Shown: positions 13,956 through 24,261, numbered from the stretch's first letter. The stretch: 64,000 nt of DNA from Verrucomicrobiia bacterium (GCA_030431475.1 JAUIJD010000012.1:28815-92814), one strand, 5' to 3'. The notes: generated by a model not told the origin, from the sequence alone. Made by a program: numbers and translations.

Positions 13956-14852
13956 TCACTTTCCCCAGCGCTCGAGCAGGGTGGTCGCCATGTCGCTCGG
14001 CGTTTCCGCCACCGCGATGCCGCACTCGGCGAGGATCTTCTTCTTCGCATCCGCCGTGTCCTCGTCGCCACCGACGATCGCACCGGCGTGACCCATGCGA
14101 CGACCGGGAGGCGCGGTCGCGCCGGCGATGAAGCCGCAGATCGGCTTCTTGCAGTGGTCCTTCGCCCAGCGCGCGGCCTCGGCCTCGGCGTTGCCGCCGA
14201 TCTCGCCGATCATGATGATCGCTTCGGTCTCCGGGTCGTCGTTGAACATCTTCAGCGTGTCGAGGTGCGAGGTCCCGTTGATGGGGTCGCCGCCGATGCC
14301 GACGCAGGTGCTCTGGCCGTAGCCGAGCGTGGTAAGCTGATAGACCGCCTCGTAGGTGAGCGTGCCGGAGCGCGAAACGACGCCGACGTTGCCGCGCTGG
14401 TGGATGTATCCCGGGGCGATGCCGATGCGGCAGCCACCGTGGCTTTTCTCACCGGTCCCCGGCGTCACGACGCCCGGGCAGTTCGGACCGATCAGGCGCG
14501 ACTTCGAGCCCTTCATCGCTTCCTTCACCCGCATCATGTCCATCACCGGAATGCCCTCGGTGATCGCGACCACGAGATCCACACCGGCATCGACCGCCTC
14601 GAGGATCGCATCGGCGGCGAAGGGCGGCGGCACGAAGATCGCCGAGGCCGTCGCACCGGTCTCCGCGACCGCCTGGGACACCGTGTCGAACACCGGCACC
14701 TTGTCTTCAAAGGTCTGCCCGCCCTTGCCGGGCGTCACGCCCGCCACGACCTGGGTGCCGTAGTCGAGGGAGAGCTTCGCATGACGGCCGCCGAAGCTGC
14801 CGGTGATGCCTTGGATCAGGACCTTGGTGTTTTCGTCGATCAGAATGGCCAT
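13956..14852 (-). CDS. sucD: Succinyl-CoA synthetase alpha subunit
   Basis: A 298-residue subunit, normal length. It has the CoA-binding Rossmann domain ([19 protein letters not shown]), [20 protein letters not shown] and the phosphohistidine loop GHAGAIVGG near the C-terminus. With SucC it interconverts succinyl-CoA and succinate with nucleotide phosphorylation in the TCA cycle. It follows sucC by 35 bases in the same direction, forming the usual sucCD operon. Confidence 0.97.
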   Translation of the reverse strand: MAILIDENTKVLIQGITGSFGGRHAKLSLDYGTQVVAGVTPGKGGQTFEDKVPVFDTVSQAVAETGATASAIFVPPPFAADAILEAVDAGVDLVVAITEGIPVMDMMRVKEAMKGSKSRLIGPNCPGVVTPGTGEKSHGGCRIGIAPGYIHQRGNVGVVSRSGTLTYEAVYQLTTLGYGQSTCVGIGGDPINGTSHLDTLKMFNDDPETEAIIMIGEIGGNAEAEAARWAKDHCKKPICGFIAGATAPPGRRMGHAGAIVGGDEDTADAKKKILAECGIAVAETPSDMATTLLERWGK

Positions 14853-14887
14853 TGCCTTGAGAGGTTGGAGATTGGAAAAATGGAGGT

Positions 14888-16069
<1,182 letters not shown>

Positions 16070-16135
16070 GACACGGGAAATGCGCGGCGCGACGCTGGGT
16101 CGGACGGCGGGGAGGGTCAAGGACACGTTCCGATT

Positions 16136-16717
16136 TCAGGCGGATTGTGCCGGACCCGTCCGCAAGGCTTCCGCGAGCAGCAAATGGTACTCGTCCCGCG
16201 GCACCTCGTGGCCGCCGAACTGTCGCAGGTGGTCGGTCATCCACTGGGTGTCGAGCAGCACCACCCCTTCCTCCCGCAGCCACTCGACCAGATGCACCAG
16301 CGCGATCTTCGAGGCGTCCGTCCTGCGTGAGAACATGCTCTCGCCGAAGAAGGCCCGGCCGAGCCGCACTCCGTACAATCCGCCCTGCAGGCCCTCGTCG
16401 TCCCAGCACTCGACCGAGTGGGCGTGCCCCAGCTCGAAGAGGCGGACGTAGCTGGCGACGATGGTATCATCGATCCACGTCTCGTCCCGGTCGGCGCAGG
16501 CCCTCATGACGTCCTCGAAGGCCGTGTCGCGCCGGATCTCGAACGGGCGCTTCTTCAGCGACCGACGCAGTCCCTTGGGGAGGTGGAAGCGGTCGTCGAG
16601 CGGGATCAGCCCGCGCATGACCGGCGAAAACCAGGAGAGCCCCTCGTCATCCGCCATCGGAAACACGCCCTGGGCGTAGGCCGACAGCAGTACCTCGGGA
16701 GGGATGGGATCGCTCAT
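16136..16717 (-). CDS. aat: Leucyl/phenylalanyl-tRNA-protein transferase
   Basis: A 193-residue Aat enzyme, which adds Leu or Phe from charged tRNA to N-terminal Arg/Lys of proteins, marking them for ClpS-ClpAP degradation. Family motifs are AYAQGVFPMADD, WFSPVMRGLIPLDDRFH, TWIDDTIVASYVRLFELGHAHSVE, GGLYGVRLGRAFFGESMFSR and LLDTQWMTDHLRQFGG. The gene's ATG overlaps the xseA stop by four bases (ATGA), so the two are translationally coupled. Confidence 0.96.
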   Translation of the reverse strand: MSDPIPPEVLLSAYAQGVFPMADDEGLSWFSPVMRGLIPLDDRFHLPKGLRRSLKKRPFEIRRDTAFEDVMRACADRDETWIDDTIVASYVRLFELGHAHSVECWDDEGLQGGLYGVRLGRAFFGESMFSRRTDASKIALVHLVEWLREEGVVLLDTQWMTDHLRQFGGHEVPRDEYHLLLAEALRTGPAQSA

Positions 16718-18081
16718 CGCGCCTCCGATTTCCGCACTTCACTCAGCACCTCGCCATCACGCACCTTGGTCCTCAGCTCCGAGCCGGGTTCGACCTGATC
16801 GACCGAGCGCAGCACCCGCCCCTGGTCGTCCATCGTGATCGAGAAGCCGCGCTCGAACGCCGAATCCGGACCCAGGGCCCGCAGCAGTCCCCGGAGGCGA
16901 TCCAGCTTCTCTCCCCGTCCGGCCATCTCCTGCTCGATCGCACGGAACAAGCGCCGGGCCAGCCCCTCCGCCTCTTCGCGCTGACGCGCCAGCCGGCGCG
17001 CCGGGCGAACGGCTTCCAACGATCGCGCCGCCGAACGAAGCTCGAGCACCCGCTCGCGCCAAGCTGCCTCCACCGCACCGCGAAGGCGGTCGCGCAGGCC
17101 GTCCACCCGCATCGAGGGATCGCGCAGGAGCCGCTCGCCACCGCGTGACAGCACCCCCCGCCGGGCATTCTCGAGCAGCAACTCGAGCCGATCGATCCGG
17201 TCCTCGACCCGGCGCTCCAGGCGGCGGCGCATCGCTTCCACGCGCTCCTTCAGTTCCCGCCCTGACGGCGCCGCCAGCTCAGCCGCCGCACTCGGCGTCG
17301 GGGCCCGCAGATCGGCCACAAAGTCGGCGATGGTGAAGTCGATCTCGTGTCCGACCGCCGAGATCACCGGGATCGGGCAGTCGGCGATCGCCCGCGCCAC
17401 GACTTCCTCGTTGAAATTCCACAGGTCCTCCAGCGATCCGCCACCGCGCCCCACGATCAGGACATCACAAGGGGGAATATCCTGCCCGGACTCCCCCATC
17501 CGTCGGATCGCCTCGGCGATTTCCCGCTCCGCGCCCTTTCCCTGAACCCGCACCGGGAACAGCACCGGCTCGACCCACGGAGCCCGGCGCTCGAGCACGT
17601 TCAGAATGTCACGGATCGCCGCTCCGGTGCCCGAAGTCACCAGACCGATCCGCATGGGAAACGCGGGAATCGTCCGCTTGCGCTCCGCGGCGAACAGCCC
17701 CTCGGCATCCAGCTTCCGCTTCAAGGCCTCGAAGCGCGCCTGCAGTTCGCCGACCCCCGCCAGCTCGACCTTCTGCACGATGACCTGCAGCTGGCCCCGC
17801 GCCTCGTAGACGCTCGGCTCGGCGAACACGCGCACCTTCACCCCGTCCTCCAGCACCTCCGCGCCCGGTCGCCGACGTGCGCCGAACATCGCGCAGGAAA
17901 TCTGCGCCCGCTCGTCCTTCAGCGAGAAATACCAGTGCCCGCTGCCCTGCTTGCGCAGGTTCGACACCTCGCCCTCGACCCATTGCTCGCCCAGCTCGAC
18001 CTCCAGCAGGTTCTTCACCCGCCGCACGAGCTGGGTCACGCTCAGGGCCTTCTTCTCCTTGCCGTCGCCGAAAAGCTCCAC
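16714..18081 (-). CDS. xseA: Exodeoxyribonuclease VII large subunit
   Basis: A 455-residue protein starting with GTG at 18081. The N-terminal OB-fold (LEVELGEQWVEGEVSNLRKQ, HWYFSLKDERAQISCAMF) is followed by the nuclease core with TSGTGAAIRDILNVLERR, DVLIVGRGGGSLEDLWNFNEE and SAVGHEIDFTIADFVADLRAPTPSAAAE, then a coiled-coil region and a C-terminal strand segment. XseA with XseB digests single-stranded DNA. xseB is not adjacent. It is coupled to aat downstream. Confidence 0.96.
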   Translation of the reverse strand: MELFGDGKEKKALSVTQLVRRVKNLLEVELGEQWVEGEVSNLRKQGSGHWYFSLKDERAQISCAMFGARRRPGAEVLEDGVKVRVFAEPSVYEARGQLQVIVQKVELAGVGELQARFEALKRKLDAEGLFAAERKRTIPAFPMRIGLVTSGTGAAIRDILNVLERRAPWVEPVLFPVRVQGKGAEREIAEAIRRMGESGQDIPPCDVLIVGRGGGSLEDLWNFNEEVVARAIADCPIPVISAVGHEIDFTIADFVADLRAPTPSAAAELAAPSGRELKERVEAMRRRLERRVEDRIDRLELLLENARRGVLSRGGERLLRDPSMRVDGLRDRLRGAVEAAWRERVLELRSAARSLEAVRPARRLARQREEAEGLARRLFRAIEQEMAGRGEKLDRLRGLLRALGPDSAFERGFSITMDDQGRVLRSVDQVEPGSELRTKVRDGEVLSEVRKSEAR

Positions 18082-18148
18082 GGGCCGATGATGGCCAGCC
18101 TCGGGGCCGACTCAACGGCAATTCCACCTTCCCGGATCGACAGCAACC

Positions 18149-18208
18149 GTGGCGCAAAGCTCTGCTTTGCGAGCCGATGCACGATGGCTCCGCCTCGTGC
18201 CGAGCCAC
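18149..18208. repeat. Palindromic repeat unit (GTGGC...GCCAC)
   Basis: This stretch begins GTGGC and ends GCCAC and holds two hairpins, GCAAAG/CTTTGC and GCACGA/TCGTGC. It belongs with other GTGGC-bounded palindromes in the window (near 19.0, 45.7 and 51.95 kb). A further hairpin of the same look (GCCCCC/GGGGGC) follows at about 18266-18282. Together they fill the gap between xseA and vapC. Confidence 0.5.
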
Positions 18209-18297
18209 CCCAGCGCCTCGCCTCACGCCTCAACAGTTGGCCACACCTGCGATCAGGAAATGCGTTGCCCCCTTCAGGGGGGCCTCGCTGCAGCCAC

Positions 18298-18675
18298 TCA
18301 AGCCCCGGTCGCCTTTCGGATCATCTCAAAATGGCGGTCGCGTTCCAGCAACTCGACTCCGTGACGTCTGGCACAGGCGAAGATCAAAATGTCGCCCAAA
18401 GGAACATTCACTCCGGCCCGGAGACAGCGCCGACCGAACTCCGCGGCTGCCATCCAGCACTCGTCATCGAAATCCAGCCACACGCTCAGCTCCCGCCAGC
18501 CCTGAAGGTTCTCTTCCTCCCTGAGCCCCCGCGCTCCTTGGTGCAGCTCCAGCCAGACCGGCCAAGCCATCGCGCAATCTCCGCCCTCCAGCAGATCGCC
18601 GACTTCCTTCTGCAGAGACTCCTCGCCTCCCTTGCGAGAGACCTCCACCCACACCGAGCTGTCGATCAGGATCAC
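18298..18675 (-). CDS. VapC-family PIN-domain toxin
   Basis: A 125-residue PIN-domain ribonuclease. The acidic active-site pattern is visible: D5 in MILIDSSVWVE, E43 in WPVWLELHQG, and D in VPLGDILIFACARRHG near residue 95. VapC toxins cut tRNAs or rRNA when freed from antitoxin. It begins with GTG at 18675, overlapping the vapB stop by four bases (GTGA), so antitoxin comes first and the toxin is coupled to it, the usual VapBC order. Confidence 0.92.
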   Translation of the reverse strand: MILIDSSVWVEVSRKGGEESLQKEVGDLLEGGDCAMAWPVWLELHQGARGLREEENLQGWRELSVWLDFDDECWMAAAEFGRRCLRAGVNVPLGDILIFACARRHGVELLERDRHFEMIRKATGA

Positions 18676-18908
18676 CGGGCTTGCGGCTCCAGCCCCTCAC
18701 GCTCGGCGATCTCCGCGAGATCTCCGCACTCGATCTCCTCGTTGCTGGCGAAATCGAGCGTACCGAAGTTTGCCACGAGATCCTTCACCCGCTGCTGACG
18801 ATTGTAGGCCTCCAGAGCCTTCACCACCGCCTCGCGCTTTGTTTTCGCCCCGGAAAAGCGCATGGCATCCGCCAAGGTCTCATCGGGAATATCGATCGTC
18901 GTTTTCAT
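18672..18908 (-). CDS. VapB-type antitoxin (ribbon-helix-helix, VapB2-like)
   Basis: A 78-residue antitoxin. The N-terminus MKTTIDIPDETLADAMRFSG followed by KTKREAVVKALEAY is the type II VapB ribbon-helix-helix DNA-binding pattern; the acidic C-terminus would bind the PIN toxin. It lies immediately upstream of and coupled to the toxin and probably represses the operon through sites just upstream of 18908. Confidence 0.9.
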   Translation of the reverse strand: MKTTIDIPDETLADAMRFSGAKTKREAVVKALEAYNRQQRVKDLVANFGTLDFASNEEIECGDLAEIAEREGLEPQAR

Positions 18909-18994
18909 GGATTCCAGAATACCTCTTTATCGGAATCCCTCAAGTCGGGACTCGCAAGGCGCTTGTGGCCGCGCCGCACCCGGCAGCCGTCGCC

Positions 18995-19045
18995 GTGGCT
19001 GCGCCTTCAAGGCGCAGGCCGTTACAGCGGCTTCCAGCCGCCCCG
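18995..19045. repeat. Palindromic repeat unit (GTGGCTGC family)
   Basis: GTGGCTGCGCC TTCAA GGCGCAGGCC starts a two-hairpin unit with the same connector words (GTGGCTGCG, GCAGGCCGT) as the longer copies near 45.7 and 51.95 kb, but with different stem sequences. The second hairpin is GCGGCT/AGCCGC. It sits between vapB and hsdR. Confidence 0.5.
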
Positions 19046-19113
19046 CTTCACGAGGCCGCCCGATTGGGATTCTCAAAACGCCGCCTCCACGCCGGTAGTT
19101 CCGGCGTTCCCGA

Positions 19114-22100
19114 TCATCCCACCTCCCGATACACGCTCCGGCCCTCCTCCGGATACTTCTCCAGCACGTGCTGGAACAGCACCCCGCACTTCTGCTCGAA
19201 AAGCTCCGCCGTGTATTTCTCCGGCAATCCGGCATCCAGCATCTTCTCGATCTCCACCCGCACCGCCGCCCGTGTGGTCCGCTTGTTCCGCCATGCCAGC
19301 ACCAGCAGCTCGGTCTTCAGTTTCGCCAACAGCTCCTTGCAAACCTTCTTGATCGCCTCTTCCTCCTTCGGATCGAGCTCCGGACCGGGACGCGTGAGAA
19401 TGTCGAACACCGCCAGCTCCTCTTCGCTGACGTTCTCGCGCAGGTGCCGCTGCTCCTCCTCGTTGAGGTCCTTGGAAAACTTCACCAGCTCCTCGAACAG
19501 CGCCTCGATGCTCAGCGCGCCGCTGTTGTAGGCCTCGATCATCTTCTGGAAGCGGTCGAGGTAGTCGTAGCGGCTCGCGTTCAGGCGGATCAGGTTGTCC
19601 AGCTTCCGCTCGATCAGCGCCCGCAACTGCTGCGCCTCCAGGTTCTTGGTCTTCGACTTGGCGAACTTTCGCTCCAGCACATCGAAGTCCACTTGGCTCA
19701 GGTCGATCACCTTCGCCTTCGCCCCCGGTTCGACGTGTGGCTCGGCAAGGATAGCCTCGTCCAGCTTCTTCCCGATCTCCTCCATCACCGCGGTGATGTC
19801 CACCGGATCGGCCTGCGCGCGGATCGCCTTCTCCAGCTCGCGCACCACCTGCGCCTTCGGTGCCAGCTTCGGGATGATCGGGTCCGGCATCACTGCCTTG
19901 TAGAGCCGCTGCACGTCCCGCGCATGACCGAGGAACTCGTCCTTCACGTCGTCCGTCCGCATGAGCTGGTTCACCGCCGGCACGAAGTGCTTCACCGGCT
20001 CCCTCGCCACCGCTTCCAGATCCACGTTCTGCTTCCGGCAAAACTCCGCCACCTGCTCCAGCGCGATCTTCAGCGCCTCGATCAGCTCGGTCTTGTCCTT
20101 CACCGGCAGCTCGCCGCCGCTACGGCCGCTGCCGTAGATCGCCAGCGCCTTCTCCAGCTCCTGAAAAACGTTCGCGTAGTCCACGATCAGGCCGTTCACC
20201 TTGTCTCCATACACCCGGTTCGCGCGGGCGATGGTCTGCATCAGCGTGTGCCCGCGCATCGGCTTGTCGAGGTAGAGCGTCGAGCAACTCGGCGCATCGA
20301 AACCCGTCAGCCACATCGCGCAGACGAAGACGAGACGGAACTTGTCCTCCGGATCCTTGAACTTCGTCTCCAGGTCCTCCTTCACCATCCGCTCGCGGTG
20401 CGGGAGGATGTCGAAACCCTTCGCCTTCATCTCGGCGATCTCGTTCTGCCCCGGCGACACCACCACAGCCATATCCGTCTCGGTCAGGTTGCGCAGCCGC
20501 TCGATCAGCGCCGGATAGTCCGGATGCTGCGGGTTCAGCCCGTCCAGCGCCGACCGCACCCGCGCCGTCTCCGCCTCCCACTCGGCCCGCACCTTCTCGT
20601 ACATCTTCAGCGTGGTCAGCTTGTCGATCGAGACCACCATTGCCTTCCCCTGATACCCGCGGTTCAGGAAATGGTGCACGATGTCCTTCGCCACCGCGTC
20701 CAACCGCTCCTCGCGGGTGATCAGGTGGTAGCGCTTGCCCAGCACCTGCTTGAGCTTATCCTCCTGGTTGTCGTCCAGCCCGGCCTCGTCGATCACCTGG
20801 TAGATCTCGTCGTTCAGCTCCGGGTTGGTGATTTCCAGCTCCGGCGTCCGGTTCTCGTAGAAAAGCGGCACCGTCGCGCCATCCTCCACGCTCTGGCGGA
20901 AGTCGTAGATGCTCACGTAGTCGCCGAAGACCTCCCGCGTCCGCTCCTCGCCGGCGATCAGCGGCGTGCCGGTGAAGGCCACGAACTTCGCGTTCGGCAG
21001 CGCCGTCCGCATGTTCATCGCCAGCGTGTCGTATTGGCTGCGGTGCGCCTCGTCGGTGAGCACGATGATGTCGTCCCGCTCGCTCAGCACCGGATGCAGC
21101 GTCCCCGGCTCGGTGCGGAACTTGTGGATGAGGGTGAACACGTAGCGGTGGTCCTCGCCCAGCAGCTTGCGCAGGTGGCTCGTGCTCGTCGCCTGGCAAT
21201 GCCCCTCCGTCGCCGCCCCGCAGGTGGCGAAGGTCCGGTAGATCTGCGTGTCCAGCTCCTGCCGGTCCGTGATCACCACGAAGGTCCAGTTCCCCGCCAG
21301 CTTGCGGAACACCTTCTCGGCAAAAAACACCATCGAGTAGCTCTTGCCGCTCCCCTGCGTGTGCCAAAACACACCCACGCGTCCGTCCTTCACTGTCTTC
21401 AGCGCCTCAACCGCGCGGTTCACGCCGAGGAACTGGTGGTTTCGAGCCACCAGCTTGCCCACCGCTCCCTTGCTCTCCGAGAAACGGCAATAGTTCTCCA
21501 ACAGGTCCAACAACCGGCTCTTCTCACAGGTTCCCCGCAACAGCGTGTTCAGCGAAATGTCCGGCGTCTCGTCCTCCGCCGCCACCTTCTTCCAATCGGC
21601 GAAATGCTCCCACGCCGCCGTCAGGCTGCCGATCTTGCTCTGCACCCCGTTCGAGACGAGGACAAACCCGTTGTAGTGGAAAAGCTGCGGGATCGATTCC
21701 TGGTAGTCGGCCAGGTTCTTGTCGAAGGCCTCGCGCACGTGCACCCCCGGCTTCTTCAGCTCGATCAACACCAGCGGCAACCCATTCACGAAGCCGATCA
21801 GGTCCGTCCGCCGCGTGTAGAGGTCGCCGCTGATCCAGAACTGCGAGACCAGCAGGAAATCATTCGCCGCCGGGTCGTCCCAATCGATCACCCGCACCAC
21901 CTCCGTCCGCTGTCCGCCGCGCTCGCGGTCCGGGATGGTCACCTTCACCCCGCCGCGCAGTAGCTTGTCGGTCTCCCGGTTCGCCTCCACCAGGCTCAAT
22001 GCCGAGCGATCCCGCGTCAGCTCCTCCACCGCCGCATCCAGCGCCTCGGCGGGAAGGTCCGGGTTCAACGATTGGAGCGCCGGCTTCAGCCGCCCCATCA

Positions 22101-22248
22101 GCACCACCTCCCGCTTCGCCTCGCGGCCGAGGTTGCTCACGCCCGAAGTCCACTCGTCATAGGCATTCACCGAGTCCCAGCCCAGCTCATGCTCCAAGAG
22201 CTGGATCGCCGGTTGCTCGATCAGGTGGTCTTCGGTGTAGCCGCTCAT
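19114..22248 (-). CDS. hsdR: Type I restriction enzyme R subunit
   Basis: A 1044-residue HsdR, full length. The N-terminal nuclease domain has D149 and E163-L-K165 (TDLIGFVNGLPLVLIELKKPG); the SF2 motor has Walker A GSGKS at 299-303 (FWHTQGSGKS) and DEAH at 399-402, then FTGTPLI and a second RecA domain (VFVCAMWLTGFDAPSC). The C-terminal region is helical and should bind HsdM. HsdR moves and cuts unmethylated DNA together with HsdM2S. Its ATG overlaps the stop of the upstream PD-(D/E)XK gene (ATGA). The hsdM and hsdS genes are about 8-11 kb away, separated by cargo and a truncated second copy of this gene. Confidence 0.96.
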   Translation of the reverse strand: MSGYTEDHLIEQPAIQLLEHELGWDSVNAYDEWTSGVSNLGREAKREVVLMGRLKPALQSLNPDLPAEALDAAVEELTRDRSALSLVEANRETDKLLRGGVKVTIPDRERGGQRTEVVRVIDWDDPAANDFLLVSQFWISGDLYTRRTDLIGFVNGLPLVLIELKKPGVHVREAFDKNLADYQESIPQLFHYNGFVLVSNGVQSKIGSLTAAWEHFADWKKVAAEDETPDISLNTLLRGTCEKSRLLDLLENYCRFSESKGAVGKLVARNHQFLGVNRAVEALKTVKDGRVGVFWHTQGSGKSYSMVFFAEKVFRKLAGNWTFVVITDRQELDTQIYRTFATCGAATEGHCQATSTSHLRKLLGEDHRYVFTLIHKFRTEPGTLHPVLSERDDIIVLTDEAHRSQYDTLAMNMRTALPNAKFVAFTGTPLIAGEERTREVFGDYVSIYDFRQSVEDGATVPLFYENRTPELEITNPELNDEIYQVIDEAGLDDNQEDKLKQVLGKRYHLITREERLDAVAKDIVHHFLNRGYQGKAMVVSIDKLTTLKMYEKVRAEWEAETARVRSALDGLNPQHPDYPALIERLRNLTETDMAVVVSPGQNEIAEMKAKGFDILPHRERMVKEDLETKFKDPEDKFRLVFVCAMWLTGFDAPSCSTLYLDKPMRGHTLMQTIARANRVYGDKVNGLIVDYANVFQELEKALAIYGSGRSGGELPVKDKTELIEALKIALEQVAEFCRKQNVDLEAVAREPVKHFVPAVNQLMRTDDVKDEFLGHARDVQRLYKAVMPDPIIPKLAPKAQVVRELEKAIRAQADPVDITAVMEEIGKKLDEAILAEPHVEPGAKAKVIDLSQVDFDVLERKFAKSKTKNLEAQQLRALIERKLDNLIRLNASRYDYLDRFQKMIEAYNSGALSIEALFEELVKFSKDLNEEEQRHLRENVSEEELAVFDILTRPGPELDPKEEEAIKKVCKELLAKLKTELLVLAWRNKRTTRAAVRVEIEKMLDAGLPEKYTAELFEQKCGVLFQHVLEKYPEEGRSVYREVG

Positions 22249-23324
22249 GGTGACATGATTAGGTCGATCGTCTTCGCGAACTCTTCGAAAGCATCTAGCG
22301 ACCCCGGGACATTCGAAAGAGGCTCCTGCAACTCAATGAGAGGGAGCCCCGCCCCGTCATTACCCATTCGCGCCGGGCAGATCGCGGATAAGCGGTCGAC
22401 CAATGGCTGGACACGAGCATGCTCCAAGCGTCGGCAAAAGACGCACAAACGAATGTCAGCGAGATACTCGCCCGTTCGGAACCATACGATCTCCATGTCT
22501 CCCCAATGTGGGTAGCTGGCCCCAATCGCCCACTCCTGAGGCCATCGAAGAACCCGCACCGAGGGGTCAGCCTTGCCTGTGGCCGCCGTCATTCTTCGGC
22601 GGATCTCTTCGACCATCACAGACCCATAACGCACCGACAGCGCCTTGAGGCGTTCGACCTCGACAAAGTTTTCCTCAATCAACTGAATCTCCGGATCCGT
22701 CATGGCGGGTGTGCAAAGTGTCTCAAGAATGTGCCTGATGAACTCCTTCGCGAAGATGCCCCATCTTGAGGCGCAGGGATCCGGGAACGTTTCCGCGAGA
22801 GCGCTTCGAATCCTTCCAAAGAGCGTCCCGTAGGAAAGTCCAATCCAACCCTGGGCATGCGCCTCACCCTGCGGCGACAAGATCACCAGGATGGGATCTG
22901 CGGCTCCCAAATGGGTCCGCACGTAGCGCTCGTACTCATCGAATGGGTTGTTCTGCTCGTGATAGACCTTGTTCTCGATGACCATGGCCCAGCCGCGCCC
23001 TTGGAGGAGCAGGTCGATTCGTTTCCCAGTATCCGTCGGCCATTCCCGGTCCACCGACGTTTTCTCGAGGCGAAGTCCGGACTTCGAAACACGGGACGCA
23101 CCGCCTTCGTTTGCCAGCGAATCGAACAAGGCCTCCAGAAACAGAGTGCCCAATTCATGCCCTGCATCGGGCCGGAGAAAGAAGGCCAGCAGATCAGAGG
23201 TCGGGTTCTCGTAGTATCCGCGGCCCCCGATGGAAAACAGGGTCGGCTCACGCCGCGTTTCCTTCAGCTCCCGAATCCTCTCCAAAAGCTGGAGCGGCAC
23301 CCGATCTTCGACCTCGGCGCTCAT
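22245..23324 (-). CDS. PD-(D/E)XK nuclease family protein
   Basis: A 359-residue protein of the PDDEXK_4-like group. The core is KRIDLLLQGRGWAMVIENKVY, with D104 and E117-N-K119 as likely metal-binding and catalytic residues; an upstream E40/N41 region (GYYENPTSDLLAFFL) is typical of this family. The C-terminal half is unrecognised. A strong AGGAGGT ribosome site precedes the start. It is coupled to hsdR by a 4-base overlap, so it is made with the restriction subunit and may be an accessory nuclease or a separate defence gene. Confidence 0.82.
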   Translation of the reverse strand: MSAEVEDRVPLQLLERIRELKETRREPTLFSIGGRGYYENPTSDLLAFFLRPDAGHELGTLFLEALFDSLANEGGASRVSKSGLRLEKTSVDREWPTDTGKRIDLLLQGRGWAMVIENKVYHEQNNPFDEYERYVRTHLGAADPILVILSPQGEAHAQGWIGLSYGTLFGRIRSALAETFPDPCASRWGIFAKEFIRHILETLCTPAMTDPEIQLIEENFVEVERLKALSVRYGSVMVEEIRRRMTAATGKADPSVRVLRWPQEWAIGASYPHWGDMEIVWFRTGEYLADIRLCVFCRRLEHARVQPLVDRLSAICPARMGNDGAGLPLIELQEPLSNVPGSLDAFEEFAKTIDLIMSP

Positions 23325-23330
23325 GATTGA

Positions 23331-23337
23331 CCTCCTA
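23331..23337 (-). promoter_or_regulatory. Strong ribosome binding site for the PD-(D/E)XK gene
   Basis: On the minus strand the sequence reads AGGAGGT seven bases before the ATG at 23324, one of the few near-consensus Shine-Dalgarno sites in the window. It fixes that start. Confidence 0.75.
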
Positions 23338-23391
23338 TTTCACGAAAAATCCCACTTTCACCGTGCGGTGAAACACCCCAAAAACGTGAAA
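23338..23391. promoter_or_regulatory. Nested inverted repeats, likely operator between divergent genes
   Basis: The 141-base gap between the PD-(D/E)XK gene and the TacA-like antitoxin holds a perfect palindrome TTTCACCGTGCGGTGAAA (23356-23373) flanked by TTTCACG (23338-23344) and its inverted partner CGTGAAA (23385-23391). Spaced, symmetric TTTCAC boxes suit a ribbon-helix-helix regulator such as the adjacent antitoxin. Binding is inferred. Confidence 0.55.
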
Positions 23392-23465
23392 CTTTCCATG
23401 CCACCTCCTCCGTCTTCTCTAATTCCCGCTTGCGAATTGGGTGACGCTGTGGCACACATTTCCCC

Positions 23466-23759
23466 ATGAACACGGCCACCAAGAAGGCGAAATCCGAGCG
23501 TCTCGTCGCCCGGATTAGCCCGGACGACAAGGAAACCATCGAGCGTGCCGCCGAAATGGAAGGCCGCTCGCTGGCTGCCTTCACCGTCGAACACCTGCTC
23601 GCCAAGGCCCGCGAGGTCATCGAGGAACGCACCGTCATCCGGCTCAACGAAGAGGAATCCCGTCGCTTCGTGGAAATCCTCAACACCCCCCCACGCAAGC
23701 CGACGAAGGAGATGCTCGATGCCTTGAAGCTGTATCGGGAGACGGTCATCGAGCATTGA
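23466..23759 (+). CDS. DUF1778 / TacA-family antitoxin
   Basis: A 97-residue DUF1778 protein: an N-terminal ribbon-helix-helix (SERLVARISPDDKETIERAAEMEGRS) and a C-terminal toxin-binding helix region (EEESRRFVEILNTPPRKPTKEM) exactly as in TacA/AtaR antitoxins of GNAT toxins. Its last 14 bases overlap the last codons of the GNAT toxin gene on the other strand, a tail-to-tail layout instead of the usual operon. Confidence 0.9.
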   Translation: MNTATKKAKSERLVARISPDDKETIERAAEMEGRSLAAFTVEHLLAKAREVIEERTVIRLNEEESRRFVEILNTPPRKPTKEMLDALKLYRETVIEH

Positions 23760-24261
23760 GGAGTTCGGCCACCGCCTGCATCGGCAGGAACATTCGCTGC
23801 GGAGTCAGCGGCTCGAAGCCGAAGCGCTGGTAAAAGGACGCCGCCGCCTCGTCCTTCGGATCGGTCACGAGGGCGATCGAAGCAACATCCGCCGCCGCGT
23901 CGGCACTTCGCCGCATGGCGCTGAAAAGCAGACGCGTCCCCAGACCCTGACCGCGAAAGTCGAGGGATACCGCCAGCCGCCCCAGCAAGGTCGCCGGGAG
24001 TTCGGGATAACGAGGCAGCTTCTTGAGCAGCTTTTCCGGTAGCGACGCCCGCTCGATCGTCGCCGCCGACAACGTGTAGTATCCTACGATCCGCGAGCCG
24101 CCCTCCTCCTCCGTCGCCACGAAACACGCCGCTACTCCCGAGGCGACATCCTTTCGCGCACGCTTGGAGAGGTATTCGTTGAGTGCACCCACACCGCAGT
24201 CGAAGCCTTCGCGGTCGTGAAGCGAGGGATTGAGGGGGTAAACATGGAGGATGTTGCTCAT
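23746..24261 (-). CDS. TacT/AtaT-family GNAT acetyltransferase toxin
   Basis: A 171-residue GNAT toxin of the type that acetylates aminoacyl-tRNA and stops translation. Family motifs are FDCGVGALNEYLSKRARKD, IVGYYTLSAATIER, LGRLAVSLDFRGQGLGTRLL (acetyl-CoA loop RGQGLG) and the C-terminal FYQRFGFEPL tyrosine. The start at 24261 is chosen because a GGAGGA site precedes it, although the frame stays open to 24381. Its ATG overlaps the DUF4268 gene's stop (ATGA), so it is expressed as the last gene of that operon while its antitoxin is on the opposite strand. Confidence 0.9.
   Translation of the reverse strand: MSNILHVYPLNPSLHDREGFDCGVGALNEYLSKRARKDVASGVAACFVATEEEGGSRIVGYYTLSAATIERASLPEKLLKKLPRYPELPATLLGRLAVSLDFRGQGLGTRLLFSAMRRSADAAADVASIALVTDPKDEAAASFYQRFGFEPLTPQRMFLPMQAVAELLNAR

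Noticed and set aside
13574..14083. Longer version of the small membrane protein starting at 14083.
   Set aside because: The extension lies inside sucD, is Arg/Ser-rich shadow sequence, and a good ATG sits 5 bases after the sucD stop.
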